From: JBBQNY01 sp038221545
Lineage (GTDB): Bacteria; Pseudomonadota; Gammaproteobacteria; Xanthomonadales; Ahniellaceae
Direction of reading: 5' to 3'
NCBI GenBank assembly: GCA_038221545.1
Contig: JBBRIE010000009.1
Span: forward strand, 1 to 29,275
DNA length: 29,275 bases
Part shown: positions 16,289 to 25,500 of the stretch, piece by piece
How positions within the stretch are numbered: position 1 is the first letter of the stretch
How the letters are laid out: every line of letters starts with the position of its first letter
Position numbers and translations under genes: made by a program
The notes under the pieces: generated by a model
Databases searched by the model: none
Told to the model about the DNA's origin: nothing
The model's input: the letters and a program-made list of their open reading frames with translations, nothing else

Positions 16289-16570
16289 GGGCCGGAGTTT
16301 AGCAACACGGACTTTACTTCCCCGTCAGAACGGGGTGAGGCGGCGCAACCTGAGGGCAGCCCGGCGGATCGTCGGGCGACGATGAGCGCCCGGTAGCGCC
16401 GGAGAGGGGGGAATGCGAATGTGCAGCACCTGCCAACAGCGAAGCTTGCCCGAAGGGCGAGTGCCATGCCTGGCGCGTGTGATCGAGGAGCGCCCCTCGT
16501 GTGCATGCAGCCCGTCATCCGGCGCTTTGCGCCACCTTCTCCCCGCTGGCACGAGGAGAAAGCACGGGCA
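16289..16570. repeat. Gene-free spacer between tonB and yqgE with several short inverted repeats
   Basis: This 282-base spacer has no supported gene. It holds several small palindromes: CCCCGT/ACGGGG at 16320-16335 (six-base stem, four-base loop), GGCGC-TTT-GCGCC near 16520-16532, a CTTGCCC/GGGCGAG pair near 16444-16460 with one mismatch, and TTCTCCCCG/CGAGGAGAA near 16539-16562 with one mismatch. The combination of small GC hairpins and the runs CATCCGGCGCT and CCACCTTCTCCCC resembles dispersed intergenic repeats common in proteobacterial chromosomes. Only one copy is in this window, so repeat status is an inference. Confidence 0.4.
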
Positions 16571-17443
16571 TCACTCATTGCGCAGGACATTGCCGGGCAG
16601 GAACTGCCACGTGCGGGTGACGTGGAGCACGTCCACGTCTTCCTTCGCCTCCGGCAGCGGCGCGAACGGCGCCGCGAGTCGCACGATGCGCATGGCAGCC
16701 TCGTCCAGCACGCGTACTCCGCTGGGCTGGATGATGTCGATGCGCTCGATGGAGCCGTCACGCCGAACTGCCACGGTCAGCACGAGATTCCCGGTGAGCG
16801 CGCGATTGCGCGCCTCATCCGGGTAGTTGAGGTTGCCGATGCGCTCGACCCGCGCCACCCATGCGCGCATGTAGGCGGCGTAAGCGTATTCGCGCGTGCT
16901 CGCGGAGATGAACTTCCGACGGGGGCGCTTGGCGTAGGCGGCGCTGTCGCGCTCGATTTCCGCCGCGAGCTTCGCCATCTCGACGCTTTGTGTGACGAGT
17001 TCGCGGGCAGTGACCGGAGGCGGCTGCGGACTTTCGCGGCGTGCGCTGTCCGACGGCGCGTCGATCGGCGAGTCCGCGACCGTGGTCAGGACGCGGGTCG
17101 GCGTGGCCTCGGTTTGCGGTGGCCCCCCCGCGACCATGGGTGCCGGGGCGAGTCCGGGCGAGACCTTGGGCAACGGGCTGCTGACCTTCTCGCGCGGCCG
17201 CCTCGACTCGTCGGATTCGCCGCCGCCCTGCTGCGCCGCGTTGGCCAGGAAGTCGGCCTTGTCGGGCGTGGTCTCGGTCCTCGACGGAACGAGGATCACG
17301 TCGAGCGCGGGCAGGGACAACGCGGGCGGCTCCGGCGCGAACGTCACGCCGAGCAGCACCACCCCGTGCACCAGCAGGGAGAACAGCAGCGTCACCGCCA
17401 GCCGTTCGCCCGCGCCGATGACCGGAGCCGAAACGTCGCTCAC
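16571..17443 (-). CDS. tonB: TonB-family energy transducer
   Basis: The 290-residue protein has one N-terminal membrane helix (about 14-34), a Pro/Ser/Thr/Glu-rich periplasmic middle part, and a C-terminal TonB domain (about 203-285) with LNYPDEARNRALTGNLVLTV and PSGVRVLDEAAMRIV. It would pass energy from the proton gradient to outer-membrane receptors, or to another envelope machine. The GTG start at 17443 overlaps the gshB stop as GTGA and has GGAG five bases upstream. In Pseudomonas aeruginosa the equivalent gene between gshB and yqgE is tonB3, which affects twitching motility; the pil genes here lie on the other side of gshB. ExbB and ExbD are not in the window. Confidence 0.9.
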   Translation of the reverse strand: MSDVSAPVIGAGERLAVTLLFSLLVHGVVLLGVTFAPEPPALSLPALDVILVPSRTETTPDKADFLANAAQQGGGESDESRRPREKVSSPLPKVSPGLAPAPMVAGGPPQTEATPTRVLTTVADSPIDAPSDSARRESPQPPPVTARELVTQSVEMAKLAAEIERDSAAYAKRPRRKFISASTREYAYAAYMRAWVARVERIGNLNYPDEARNRALTGNLVLTVAVRRDGSIERIDIIQPSGVRVLDEAAMRIVRLAAPFAPLPEAKEDVDVLHVTRTWQFLPGNVLRNE

Positions 17444-18399
17444 GCCGTCTCCGCGCACTCTTGCTCGATCGCGGCGACCACCTCTGCGCCGATATCGAGA
17501 CCGCGTTGCGCATCGAGTTCGCGGATCCCGGTGGGGCTGGTGACGTTGATCTCGGTGAGAAATTCGCCGATGACGTCCAGGCCGACGAACAGTAGGCCGC
17601 GGCGTCGCAATTCGGCACCCACCTCATGGGCGATCCAGCGATCGCGTTCGCTCAGGTCCTGCGCGCGGGCGACGCCGCCACGTGCGAGGTTGCCCCTGAA
17701 GTCACGACCCTGCGGGACGCGCGCGAGCACGTGCGGCACCACTTCGCCGCGGATCATGAGGATGCGCTTGTCGCCGTCGACGATCTCGGGCAGGTACCGC
17801 TGCGCGAGGGCGAACCGGGTGCCGTCGGCGGTGAGCGTCTCGAGGATCACGTTCAAGTTGGGATCGTCGGCGCCGGAACGGAAGATCGAGCGTCCGGCCA
17901 TGCCGTCCAGCGGCTTGAGGACCACCGCACCCTGTTCCTCCACGAATGCACGCAACTCCGCCGGGTCGCGCGCCACGCGCGTTGGCGGACAGCACTGCGG
18001 AAACTCGAGCGCGAACAGTTTCTCGTTGGCGTCGCGCAAGGCCTGGGGACGGTTGAACACGCGCACGCCGGCGCGTTCCGCGGCGCCCAGCACCAGCGTG
18101 TCGTAAAGGAACTCGGAGTCGAAGGGCGGATCCTTGCGCGCGAGCAGCACGTCGAACCCGCACAGCGCGACCTCGCGCGGCGAGCCCGGCCGCGGCCGGC
18201 CCGCGTCGTCGGGCGACGCGAAATCGAGGTTGCGCGACGTCGCCCAGGCTTCGCCATCGCGCAGCGACAACGAGCCCGCAGGAATGAAGTCCAGACGATG
18301 CCCGCGCCTCGCCGCGGCTTCCAGGATCGCAAGCGTCGAATCCTTGGCGGGCTTGAGGCGTTCGACGGGATCCATCAGGACGCCGATGGCGAGAGTCAT
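17440..18399 (-). CDS. gshB: Glutathione synthetase
   Basis: GshB joins gamma-glutamylcysteine and glycine using ATP. The 319-residue protein has the family marks: FNRPQALRDANEKL (from 115), the ATP-grasp segment KPLDGMAGRSIF (162-173), GDKRILMIRGE, and the C-terminal INVTSPTGIRELD. Length matches the usual 315-320 residues. The ATG at 18399 is divergent from pilG across a 242-base region and shows no obvious ribosome site. Its end is coupled to tonB. Glutathione made here could also serve the IbaG/glutaredoxin pathway, which is an inference. Confidence 0.97.
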   Translation of the reverse strand: MTLAIGVLMDPVERLKPAKDSTLAILEAAARRGHRLDFIPAGSLSLRDGEAWATSRNLDFASPDDAGRPRPGSPREVALCGFDVLLARKDPPFDSEFLYDTLVLGAAERAGVRVFNRPQALRDANEKLFALEFPQCCPPTRVARDPAELRAFVEEQGAVVLKPLDGMAGRSIFRSGADDPNLNVILETLTADGTRFALAQRYLPEIVDGDKRILMIRGEVVPHVLARVPQGRDFRGNLARGGVARAQDLSERDRWIAHEVGAELRRRGLLFVGLDVIGEFLTEINVTSPTGIRELDAQRGLDIGAEVVAAIEQECAETA

Positions 18400-18521
18400 G
18401 CGAGGTCCGAGGTGGCAGCGACGCCGAGTTTAGCGTCAGCGGCGCATCTCGCCGGCGCCTCCCCCGACCGCCTTCGACGCACGTTCCGCAGCGGGCGGGC
18501 TCGACTGTGCACGATCTTTGC

Positions 18522-18550
18522 TTGACACATCCGCTGCGGCTTGAAATAAG
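18522..18550 (+). promoter_or_regulatory. Sigma-70-like promoter of the pil-chp operon
   Basis: TTGACA (18522-18527) is a perfect -35 box; 17 bases later AATAAG (18545-18550) matches the -10 box at four of six positions. It points to pilG, about 90 bases ahead, and is in the 242-base gap between gshB and pilG. Transcription would start near 18557, giving a leader of roughly 85 bases. Confidence 0.6.
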
Positions 18551-18641
18551 GACGTCCAGGGCAGAGACAGACCCACGCGCTGGAGCGCTTTTGGGGTATC
18601 GTCACTGGGGGCAGGGCGGATAAACGAGTCGGAGCAAGTTC

Positions 18642-19046
18642 ATGGGAAGTGCAAGCGCAAGTGGCACGCTGAACGGACTCAAGGTGATGGTGATCGACGA
18701 TTCAAAAACCATTCGACGCACGGCCGAGACGTTGTTGAAGAAGGAAGGTTGCGATGTGGTGACGGCGGTCGACGGCTTCGAGGCACTGTCGAAAATCTCG
18801 GACCAGCAGCCCGACATCATCTTCGTGGACATCATGATGCCCCGGCTCGACGGGTATCAGACTTGCGCTCTGATCAAGAACAACCAGCTCTTCCGTTCCA
18901 CCCCCGTTGTGATGCTTTCCTCCAAGGACGGCATCTTCGACAAGGCGCGAGGCCGCATCGTCGGCGCCGAGCAGTACCTGACCAAGCCGTTCACCCGCGA
19001 CGAGCTTCTCGGCGCGATCCGTCGTCACGTCGACGTCGCCGCCTGA
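18642..19046 (+). CDS. pilG: Type IV pilus response regulator PilG
   Basis: PilG is a single-domain CheY-like receiver of the Pil-Chp system, phosphorylated by ChpA/PilL, and promotes pilus extension. The 134-residue product has the acidic pair in VMVIDDSKTIRRTAE (Asp19, Asp20), the acceptor Asp63 in IIFVDIMMPRLDGY, and the conserved Lys in YLTKPFTRDEL. The phrase DDSKTIRRTAETLLKKEGC is very characteristic of PilG. It has a ten-residue Ser/Ala/Gly-rich N-terminus. GGAG stands eight bases before the ATG. It is the first gene of the operon. Confidence 0.96.
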   Translation: MGSASASGTLNGLKVMVIDDSKTIRRTAETLLKKEGCDVVTAVDGFEALSKISDQQPDIIFVDIMMPRLDGYQTCALIKNNQLFRSTPVVMLSSKDGIFDKARGRIVGAEQYLTKPFTRDELLGAIRRHVDVAA

Positions 19047-19069
19047 GCGGGCACAGGAAGATCGCTGCC

Positions 19070-19453
19070 ATGGCTCACATTCTGATCGTCGATGATTCCC
19101 CCACCGAAGTGATGATGCTGAGCGACATCGTGCGCAAGGGAGGTCATCGCGTCAGCACCGCGTCGAACGCGGCCGAGGGCATCACCCTGGCTCGCGACCA
19201 GCGACCGGACCTCATCCTCATGGACATCGTCATGCCGGAGATGAACGGCTTCCAGGCGACGCGCAGCCTGAGCCGCGATCCACTGACCGCGGAAATCCCG
19301 GTGATCATCGTCACCAACAAGACCATGGAGACCGATCGCGCCTGGGGCATGCGCCAGGGTGCGCGCGATTTCGTCGTGAAGCCGGTGCGCGAACGCGACC
19401 TGCTGGACCGGATCGGCACGGCGCTCGGCGGCGGACGCGGAGCGGCGGCATGA
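19070..19453 (+). CDS. pilH: Type IV pilus response regulator PilH
   Basis: The 127-residue product is a second stand-alone CheY-like receiver, with Asp8/Asp9 in ILIVDDSPTEV, acceptor Asp52 in LILMDIVMPEMNGF, a conserved Thr82, and Lys104 in FVVKPV. PilH is linked to retraction control or to draining phosphate from the kinase. The ATG at 19070 has AGGAAG upstream; an open frame reaching back to 18749 lies inside pilG in another frame and is rejected. The stop overlaps the pilI start as ATGA. Confidence 0.95.
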   Translation: MAHILIVDDSPTEVMMLSDIVRKGGHRVSTASNAAEGITLARDQRPDLILMDIVMPEMNGFQATRSLSRDPLTAEIPVIIVTNKTMETDRAWGMRQGARDFVVKPVRERDLLDRIGTALGGGRGAAA

Positions 19454-20232
19454 GTAGACGCAAACGCCACGCCTCGGGCAAGCGCGACACGCCGGCGATC
19501 GCGGCACCCGCCAATGCACTCGGCAACGATGTTGTCGAGTCAACCGCCGAATCGGAAGCCCTCGAAGCCGCCGAACGTGAAGGCAGCAACTTCGAAGGGA
19601 GCGATTTCCTGGAAGCAGGCAGCGTCGCTTCCGAGAGCGTCGCGGCGCCGCCCGCGGATGCGACCCCCGACGCGGCGGAGCTGCACCGCGCTGGCCAGTC
19701 CGCGCCCAATCCCTACGCGGTGCTGGCCGACTACGAGCGCCGCAGCTTCGCGCACGTGGTCGCCAGCGCCGACCAGGTGCAGGCGCCCGGGCTATGGCGC
19801 GGCATCGCTTTCCGGGTGGGCAGCCGCCGGCTGATGTCATCGATCACCGAGGTGTCGGAAATACTGCCGGTGCTGCACCACACGTCGGTGCCCGGCACGC
19901 AGCCGTGGCTGCTTGGCGTGGTCAACGTGCGCGGTAACCTCGTACCGCTGGTCGACCTGCGCGGCTACATCGAAGGCGAGCGCACGCCGCTCGGCGATAC
20001 CAGCCGGATGCTGGTGGCGCGGCACGGCTCGAATGCAATCGGCCTGCTGGTGGAGGAAGTGCTGGGGCAGCGCAACCTCACCGCGGAGAACGATCCGCTG
20101 AAGCTCGAGAACGACGCGATCAACTGGGCACGATTCGTGCCTGCGCACTTCGAGCTCGATGGCAAGTTGTGGGGAGTGTTTTCGATGGCGGCGCTGGTCG
20201 CGGCGCCGGATTTTCTGCACGCTGCCGCCTGA
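19450..20232 (+). CDS. pilI: CheW-like coupling protein PilI with long N-terminal extension
   Basis: PilI should link the PilJ receptor to the ChpA kinase at the cell pole. The C-terminal part (about 112-258) is a CheW domain: WRGIAFRVGSRRLMSSITEV, LLGVVNVRGNLVPLVDLRGY, and GLLVEEVLGQRNL. The 260-residue protein is longer than a typical PilI of about 180 residues because of an N-terminal stretch of roughly 85-105 residues rich in Ala, Glu and Ser that looks disordered. The ATG overlaps the pilH stop (ATGA). The extension is in frame from this start, and its codon use looks like that of its neighbours, so it is probably real. Confidence 0.93.
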   Translation: MSRRKRHASGKRDTPAIAAPANALGNDVVESTAESEALEAAEREGSNFEGSDFLEAGSVASESVAAPPADATPDAAELHRAGQSAPNPYAVLADYERRSFAHVVASADQVQAPGLWRGIAFRVGSRRLMSSITEVSEILPVLHHTSVPGTQPWLLGVVNVRGNLVPLVDLRGYIEGERTPLGDTSRMLVARHGSNAIGLLVEEVLGQRNLTAENDPLKLENDAINWARFVPAHFELDGKLWGVFSMAALVAAPDFLHAAA

Positions 20233-20241
20233 TCGCGCAGC

Positions 20242-20275
20242 GGGGAAGGGGTTGGAACGGGAGTGCGGGTGCGGG
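20242..20275 (+). promoter_or_regulatory. Possible G-quadruplex motif in the pilI-pilJ spacer
   Basis: Five runs of three or four G (20242-20245, 20248-20251, 20259-20261, 20267-20269, 20273-20275) are separated by 2, 7, 5 and 3 bases. This fits the G3+N1-7 rule on the coding strand, so both DNA and mRNA could fold. It begins ten bases after the pilI stop, within the 159-base spacer before pilJ. Function is not shown; GC-rich genomes have chance matches. Confidence 0.4.
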
Positions 20276-20391
20276 ATACGGACAAGGGACGGCCACGTGC
20301 GGACGGCGCACGGCCATTGCGTTTCGTGCGCGCGGCGCGGTCGTGACGACGGCAATGCGATTCCATATCGATCACTGGGCGAGGTAGCGAA

Positions 20392-22437
20392 ATGAGTACG
20401 TCGGGCGCATTGTTGGGAGGGCGACTGGGTCGCGGCTTCCAGTTTTGGGGATTGATCGGACTGGCCGCGCTGGCGGTGCTGATCGTCAACTCGATCTGGG
20501 CCGGCATCAAGAACAACGAGGACCGGCAGGCAGCGGCCCACGTAGCGGCGATCCAGGTGTCGTCGCAGCAGATCACCAAGTTCGCGTCGGAGTCGGCGGC
20601 GGGCAACCTCGATGCGTTCGAGGAGCTCAACAGCACGCGCCTCGACATCGATCGCCGCGTGAAGGCGCTGCTGACCGGCGACAGCACCGGCATCAAGGAC
20701 GCCGACAGGATTCCCGCCTACGCCAGCCAGGGCGACATGGGCGACGCACTCAAGAAGCTGTCCGCGACATGGGCCGAGATGAATACGGCCGCGAACACCA
20801 TCATCGCCAACAAGCAGACGGTGCTCGACATCGCGGACACCGCCAACGACTTCTCGGCCAAGATGCCCCAGCTCACGCAAGGCATGGACGAGATCGTGCG
20901 CGTCCTGCAGGAACGCGATGCGCCGGGTTCGCAGGTGTACTTCGCGACGCGCCAGCTGCTGCTCGCGGACCGCATGCTGCGGCGAGTGAACGAGATCCAG
21001 CAGGGTGGCCCGGGCGCCGTCAGCGCCGCCGACAGCTTCGGCCGCGACGCGAACTTCTACGGGCAGGTGCTCACCGGCCTCATGAACGGCAACGAGATCA
21101 TCCCGCGGCCGCTGACCGACCCGCAGGCGCGCGAGATCCTCGAGCGCATCAACACGGACTACAGCGCGATCGGCGAGAACGTGGACAAGATCCAGTCCGC
21201 GTCGACGCAGCTCAACGACGTGACCGACGCGGCCGACACGATTTCCGAAGCATCGCAGCGCCTGCTCCTCAACGCGCGCGACGTCGAGACCAAGCTCGCG
21301 GAGCTGCCGAGTTCGCGCCTGCTGCCCAACGATTACGTCAGTTACGTCGCGGCTGCCATCGCGCTGCTCGCCGCCATCCTCGCCGCGCTCTCGTACAACA
21401 CCGGGCAGCGTCGCGCGGTGGTAGAGGCGGCCGACACCAACAAGCGCAACCAGGAGGCCATTCACCGCCTGCTGGACGAAATGGGCTCGCTGGCTGAAGG
21501 CGACTTGACGGTGAAGGCGACCGTGACCGAGGACTTTACCGGCGCGATCGCGGACTCCGTGAACTTCGCGGTCGAGGCGCTGCGCTCACTGGTCACTACC
21601 ATCAACGCGACGGCGGAACAGGTCGCGTCCTCCGCGCAGGAGACCCAGTCGACCGCCATGCAGCTCGCGGAAGCGGCGGAACACCAGGCGCAGCAGATCA
21701 CCTCCGCGTCGGCGGCAATCAACGAAATGGCGACGTCGATCGACGAAGTGTCGAAGAACTCGGCGGAGTCCGCGGACGTTGCGCAGCGCTCGGTGCAGAT
21801 CGCATCGAAGGGCGCGGAAGTGGTGCGCCAGACGATCCAGGGCATGGACTCCATTCGCGACCAGATCCAGGAAACCTCGAAGCGCATCAAGCGCCTCGGC
21901 GAGTCCTCGCAGGAGATCGGATCGATCGTCGAGCTGATCAACGACATCGCGGAACAGACCAACATCCTGGCCCTGAACGCAGCCATCCAGGCAGCGTCGG
22001 CGGGCGAGGCGGGCCGCGGATTCGCGGTCGTGGCGGACGAAGTGCAGCGACTTGCGGAACGCGCGTCTAACGCGACCAAGCGCATCGAGACGCTGGTGCA
22101 GACGATTCAGTCGGACACCAACGAAGCGGTGTCGTCGATGGAGCAGACGACCGCGGAGGTGGTGGCGGGTGCGCGCCTCGCCGAGGACGCGGGCCTCGCG
22201 CTGGGCGAGATCGAGAAGGTGTCGGGCGACCTTGCCGACCTCATCCAGAACATCTCCGAAGCGTCGCGCCAGCAGTCCTCGGCCGCCACCAACATCTCGG
22301 CCACCATGAACGTGATTCAGGAGATCACGGCGCAGACTTCCGCCGGCGCGAGCCAGACGGCCGATTCGATCGGCAATCTGGCGCAGCTGGCATCGAACCT
22401 TCGCAAGTCGGTCGCGGACTTCAAGTTACCTACTTGA
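20392..22437 (+). CDS. pilJ: Type IV pilus chemoreceptor PilJ (methyl-accepting chemotaxis protein)
   Basis: PilJ is the inner-membrane receptor of the Pil-Chp array. The 681-residue protein has a first membrane helix (about 17-39), a periplasmic part (40-314) with PilJ-type helical modules, a second helix (315-336), a HAMP-like region, and a long cytoplasmic signalling coil. The hairpin tip EQTNILALNAAIQAASAGEAGRGF, with the PilJ-like variant AAIQAAS in place of the usual AAIEAAR, identifies it. No C-terminal NWETF-like pentapeptide is present. The ATG follows GAGG by eight bases. No PilK methyltransferase gene follows it in this window. Confidence 0.96.
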   Translation: MSTSGALLGGRLGRGFQFWGLIGLAALAVLIVNSIWAGIKNNEDRQAAAHVAAIQVSSQQITKFASESAAGNLDAFEELNSTRLDIDRRVKALLTGDSTGIKDADRIPAYASQGDMGDALKKLSATWAEMNTAANTIIANKQTVLDIADTANDFSAKMPQLTQGMDEIVRVLQERDAPGSQVYFATRQLLLADRMLRRVNEIQQGGPGAVSAADSFGRDANFYGQVLTGLMNGNEIIPRPLTDPQAREILERINTDYSAIGENVDKIQSASTQLNDVTDAADTISEASQRLLLNARDVETKLAELPSSRLLPNDYVSYVAAAIALLAAILAALSYNTGQRRAVVEAADTNKRNQEAIHRLLDEMGSLAEGDLTVKATVTEDFTGAIADSVNFAVEALRSLVTTINATAEQVASSAQETQSTAMQLAEAAEHQAQQITSASAAINEMATSIDEVSKNSAESADVAQRSVQIASKGAEVVRQTIQGMDSIRDQIQETSKRIKRLGESSQEIGSIVELINDIAEQTNILALNAAIQAASAGEAGRGFAVVADEVQRLAERASNATKRIETLVQTIQSDTNEAVSSMEQTTAEVVAGARLAEDAGLALGEIEKVSGDLADLIQNISEASRQQSSAATNISATMNVIQEITAQTSAGASQTADSIGNLAQLASNLRKSVADFKLPT

Positions 22438-22476
22438 GCAGGCCGACCTGAGGCGAGCGGTAGTTCCGAAGTGCAC

Positions 22477-22497
22477 GGGCCGGGCGATTTCCGGCCC
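22477..22497. other. GC-only hairpin between pilJ and chpA
   Basis: GGGCCGG (22477-22483) and CCGGCCC (22491-22497) form a perfect seven-base stem with a seven-base loop in the 109-base gap between pilJ and chpA. It is not followed by a T-run, so it is not a standard terminator. It could protect or separate the pilJ message, or reduce read-through into chpA. Confidence 0.4.
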
Positions 22498-22546
22498 AGG
22501 GTTCCGGGCGACGGGGTAGGGTTGAATCGAACACAAGGGCGTGGCG

Positions 22547-25500
22547 ATGCGATTGGAAGACGATATCGACTTCACGACCCTTAACTGGGTCAAGCAGGAG
22601 CTGGACGACACCCTGCGCCAGGCGCGGCAGGCGCTGGAAGCGTACGTCGAACAATCGTCCGACCAGAGCCAGCTGCGATTCTGCGCCTCGTTCCTGCACC
22701 AGGTGCAGGGCACCTTGCGCATGGTCGAACTGTATGGCGCGGCCATGGTGGTCGAGGAAATGGAGCGGCTCGTGCAGAGCCTGCTCGACGATGAAATCCG
22801 TCGTCGCGACGACTCCTACAGCGTGCTCATGCGCGGCATGGTGCAGATGCCCGACTACCTGGAGCGCCTCCAGGGCGGGCACAAGGACATTCCCATTGTC
22901 CTCCTGCCGCTGCTCAACGACTTGCGCGCGTGCCGCGGCGAGAAGCTCCTCAGCGAGAGTGTGCTGTTCGCGCCCGAGCTCGGCGCCAGCCTGCCTGCGG
23001 GCGCGTCCGGGTCCGCGCAGCCACTGGCGGACGCCGAAACCCGGCCGCAGGTGACGCGCCTGCGGACGCGATATCAATCCGGCTTGCTGGCCTGGATCAA
23101 GAACGAGGATTCCGAGCCCGCCATCACCGGACTGATCGACACGCTCGACGAGCTGCGGGCGATTTCCTTCCATCCCGAAACGAGGCGACTCTGGTGGATC
23201 GCGGCGGGCCTGCTGGATGCGGCTCGGCAGCGCGCGGTGGACATCGGCTCCGCAGTGAAGCTGCTGTTCGGCAAGGTCGATCGCGAGATCAAGCGCATGG
23301 CCGACGGCGGCGAGCAGATGCTCGTCAACGACCCGCCGCGCGAGCTGGCGCAGAACCTCCTGTACTACCTGGCGCATGGCGCGGCCTCGGGCGAACGCGT
23401 CGACGCGATCCGCGAGACGTATCGCCTGAGCGAGCTGCTGCCGACGCAGGCGGAGCTGGAGCACGCCAAGGGCAGCATCGGCGGCAAGAACCGCGCGCTC
23501 CTCGACACCGTTTCGCTTGCCATCAAGGAAGACCTGTTGCGCGTCAAGGACGCGCTGGATCTCTATCTCCGCCGCGGCGATGCCGTACCCGCGGAGTTGA
23601 GCGGCCAGTCGGCCGTCCTCGACCGGGTGGCGGACACGCTCGGAATGCTGGGGCTCGGCGTGCCCCGCCGCGTTGTGCAGGAACAGCGTCGCGTGCTCGA
23701 CGACCTCGCTTCGGGCGCACGCGTGCCGAGCGAGGCGTCACTGCTCGATGTCGCGGGCGCATTGCTGTTTGTCGAGGTATCGCTCGACGAGAACATCCGC
23801 ACGCTCGGCGTGAGTGGCGCCGAGGCGGAAAGCGACGCACCGGTTTCCGTTACGGATCCGACCTCGCTGCCGAAGGCGGAGGTCAAGCGGATCCTGGATG
23901 CGCTCCTGCGCGAGTCGATCGCCAACGTGCAGCGCGCCAAGGCCGACATCGTCGCGTACATCGAATCGGGATGGGAGGGCGAGCGCCTGCAGGCGCTGCC
24001 GGTCGCGCTCGAGGAGATCGTGGGCGCGATGCGCATGCTCGACCAGCAGGAAGCCGCCGACCTTGTGCGTGCCCTCAGCCGCTTCGTGGAAGTCGAGTTG
24101 GTCGGCGAGGGTCGTGTCCCGACCGGCGCGCAGGTCGAGCACCTGGCCGATGCCTTCACCAGCATCGAGTACTACCTCGAGGCCACCGGCGAATCGCGGT
24201 CCGGTCGCGAGCAGATCCTCGATGTCACGCGCGAGAGTCTCGCCGCACTGGGCTATTGGCCACCGCCGTCCGCCGAGGAGCTGCGCGAGCGCGACAGTGC
24301 TCCCGAAGGCTGGCCCACGGCGGAGTCCGCCCTGATTGCGGTCGGCATCGACGCTGCCATCGAACCCGCCAACGATTCGCCGGAGGTGCTCGATGCGGTG
24401 CCTCCGCAGGTCATGGAGCCGGACGGCGCCGTGGCGGCGAGCTGGAGCGAGTTCGGCGCGATTGCCCGCGACGCCGCCGTAGCTGCCCCTGCCGACGTCG
24501 ATCCGGCAACGCGATTCGAAGCAGTCCCCCCGGCAGTGGATTCGGGGATGGAATCGGCGAGCACTGACCGCGATGCGCCCGCGGATATCGACTGGGCGGC
24601 CGACGCGGAGCGTACCGGGACGGGTTTCCCCGAGCCGCGCGTCGAGCAATCGGCGGCGTACGCGGCTGCCGACCCCGATGCGGATATCGGGCAATGGAGC
24701 GCTGCGGCGTCGGAACTCGCGGATGCATTCGGGGAGCCCCCGCCTGCCGCTGTCCGGGACGATGCCACCGCAGACGCCTCTGCGGATGAAGTCGTCGCGC
24801 TGGTCGAACTCACCGAGGCCGGCGATCCGTCGACAGGCGGCGAGATCGATTTCACCTTGCGCGACGACGGTACCGAATGGCCCGCCATCGGCGATTCGCC
24901 GGTATTCACGACCGACGTGCTCGGCCAGTCGCGCGCATTGACCGCGGAAGCCGACGCCGGCGTCGCGGCCGAAACGGGTGCCGCCGACGAACCGATCGAG
25001 ATTGCGGAGCTGCCGAGCGACGGATTCGATGAGTCCCTGCGCAACCTCGAAGCCGATCTCGGTGGCGGCAGCGAGTCGCCGCAGGTGGCGGCGGCGCCGG
25101 AATCCGGGATGCTCGCGCACTCCGAGGATGCAGGCTTCGAATGGATCGAAGTGGAGGAGGAAGTCGAGGAGGAGATTCCACTCGACGAAATCCCGGGCGA
25201 GGCCCTGCCCGGCGGCTTCGACGCGAGCGCCGGCGAAGACATCGACGATGACATCCGCGAAGTTTTCATCGAGGAAGTCACGGAGGAAATCACCAACATC
25301 GGGCGCATGCTGCCGCCGCTCCGGAACAATTCGGACGACGTCGAAGCGCTGCGCAACGTGCGGCGGTCGTTCCACACGCTGAAAGGCAGCGGCCGGCTGG
25401 TCGGTGCGCTGGCGCTGGGCGAGTTCAGCTGGCGCGTCGAGACTCTGTTGAATCGCGTTCTCGATCGCACTATTCCAATGGATTCGCAGATCATTGGCGT

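Noticed and set aside
16320..16335. Hairpin CCCCGT/ACGGGG as a tonB terminator
   Set aside because: On the minus strand it is followed by AAGTAAAG rather than a T-run, so it is not a standard intrinsic terminator.
16421..18106. A 561-codon plus-strand frame opposite tonB and gshB
   Set aside because: TonB and GshB motifs on the minus strand explain the region; the plus frame has no domain.
18749..19069. An N-terminal extension of pilH through pilG
   Set aside because: It runs inside pilG in another frame; the receiver domain begins at the ATG at 19070, which has its own ribosome site.
19837..21465. A 542-codon minus-strand frame across pilI and pilJ
   Set aside because: Same codon-register effect as above; the plus strand encodes CheW and receptor motifs.
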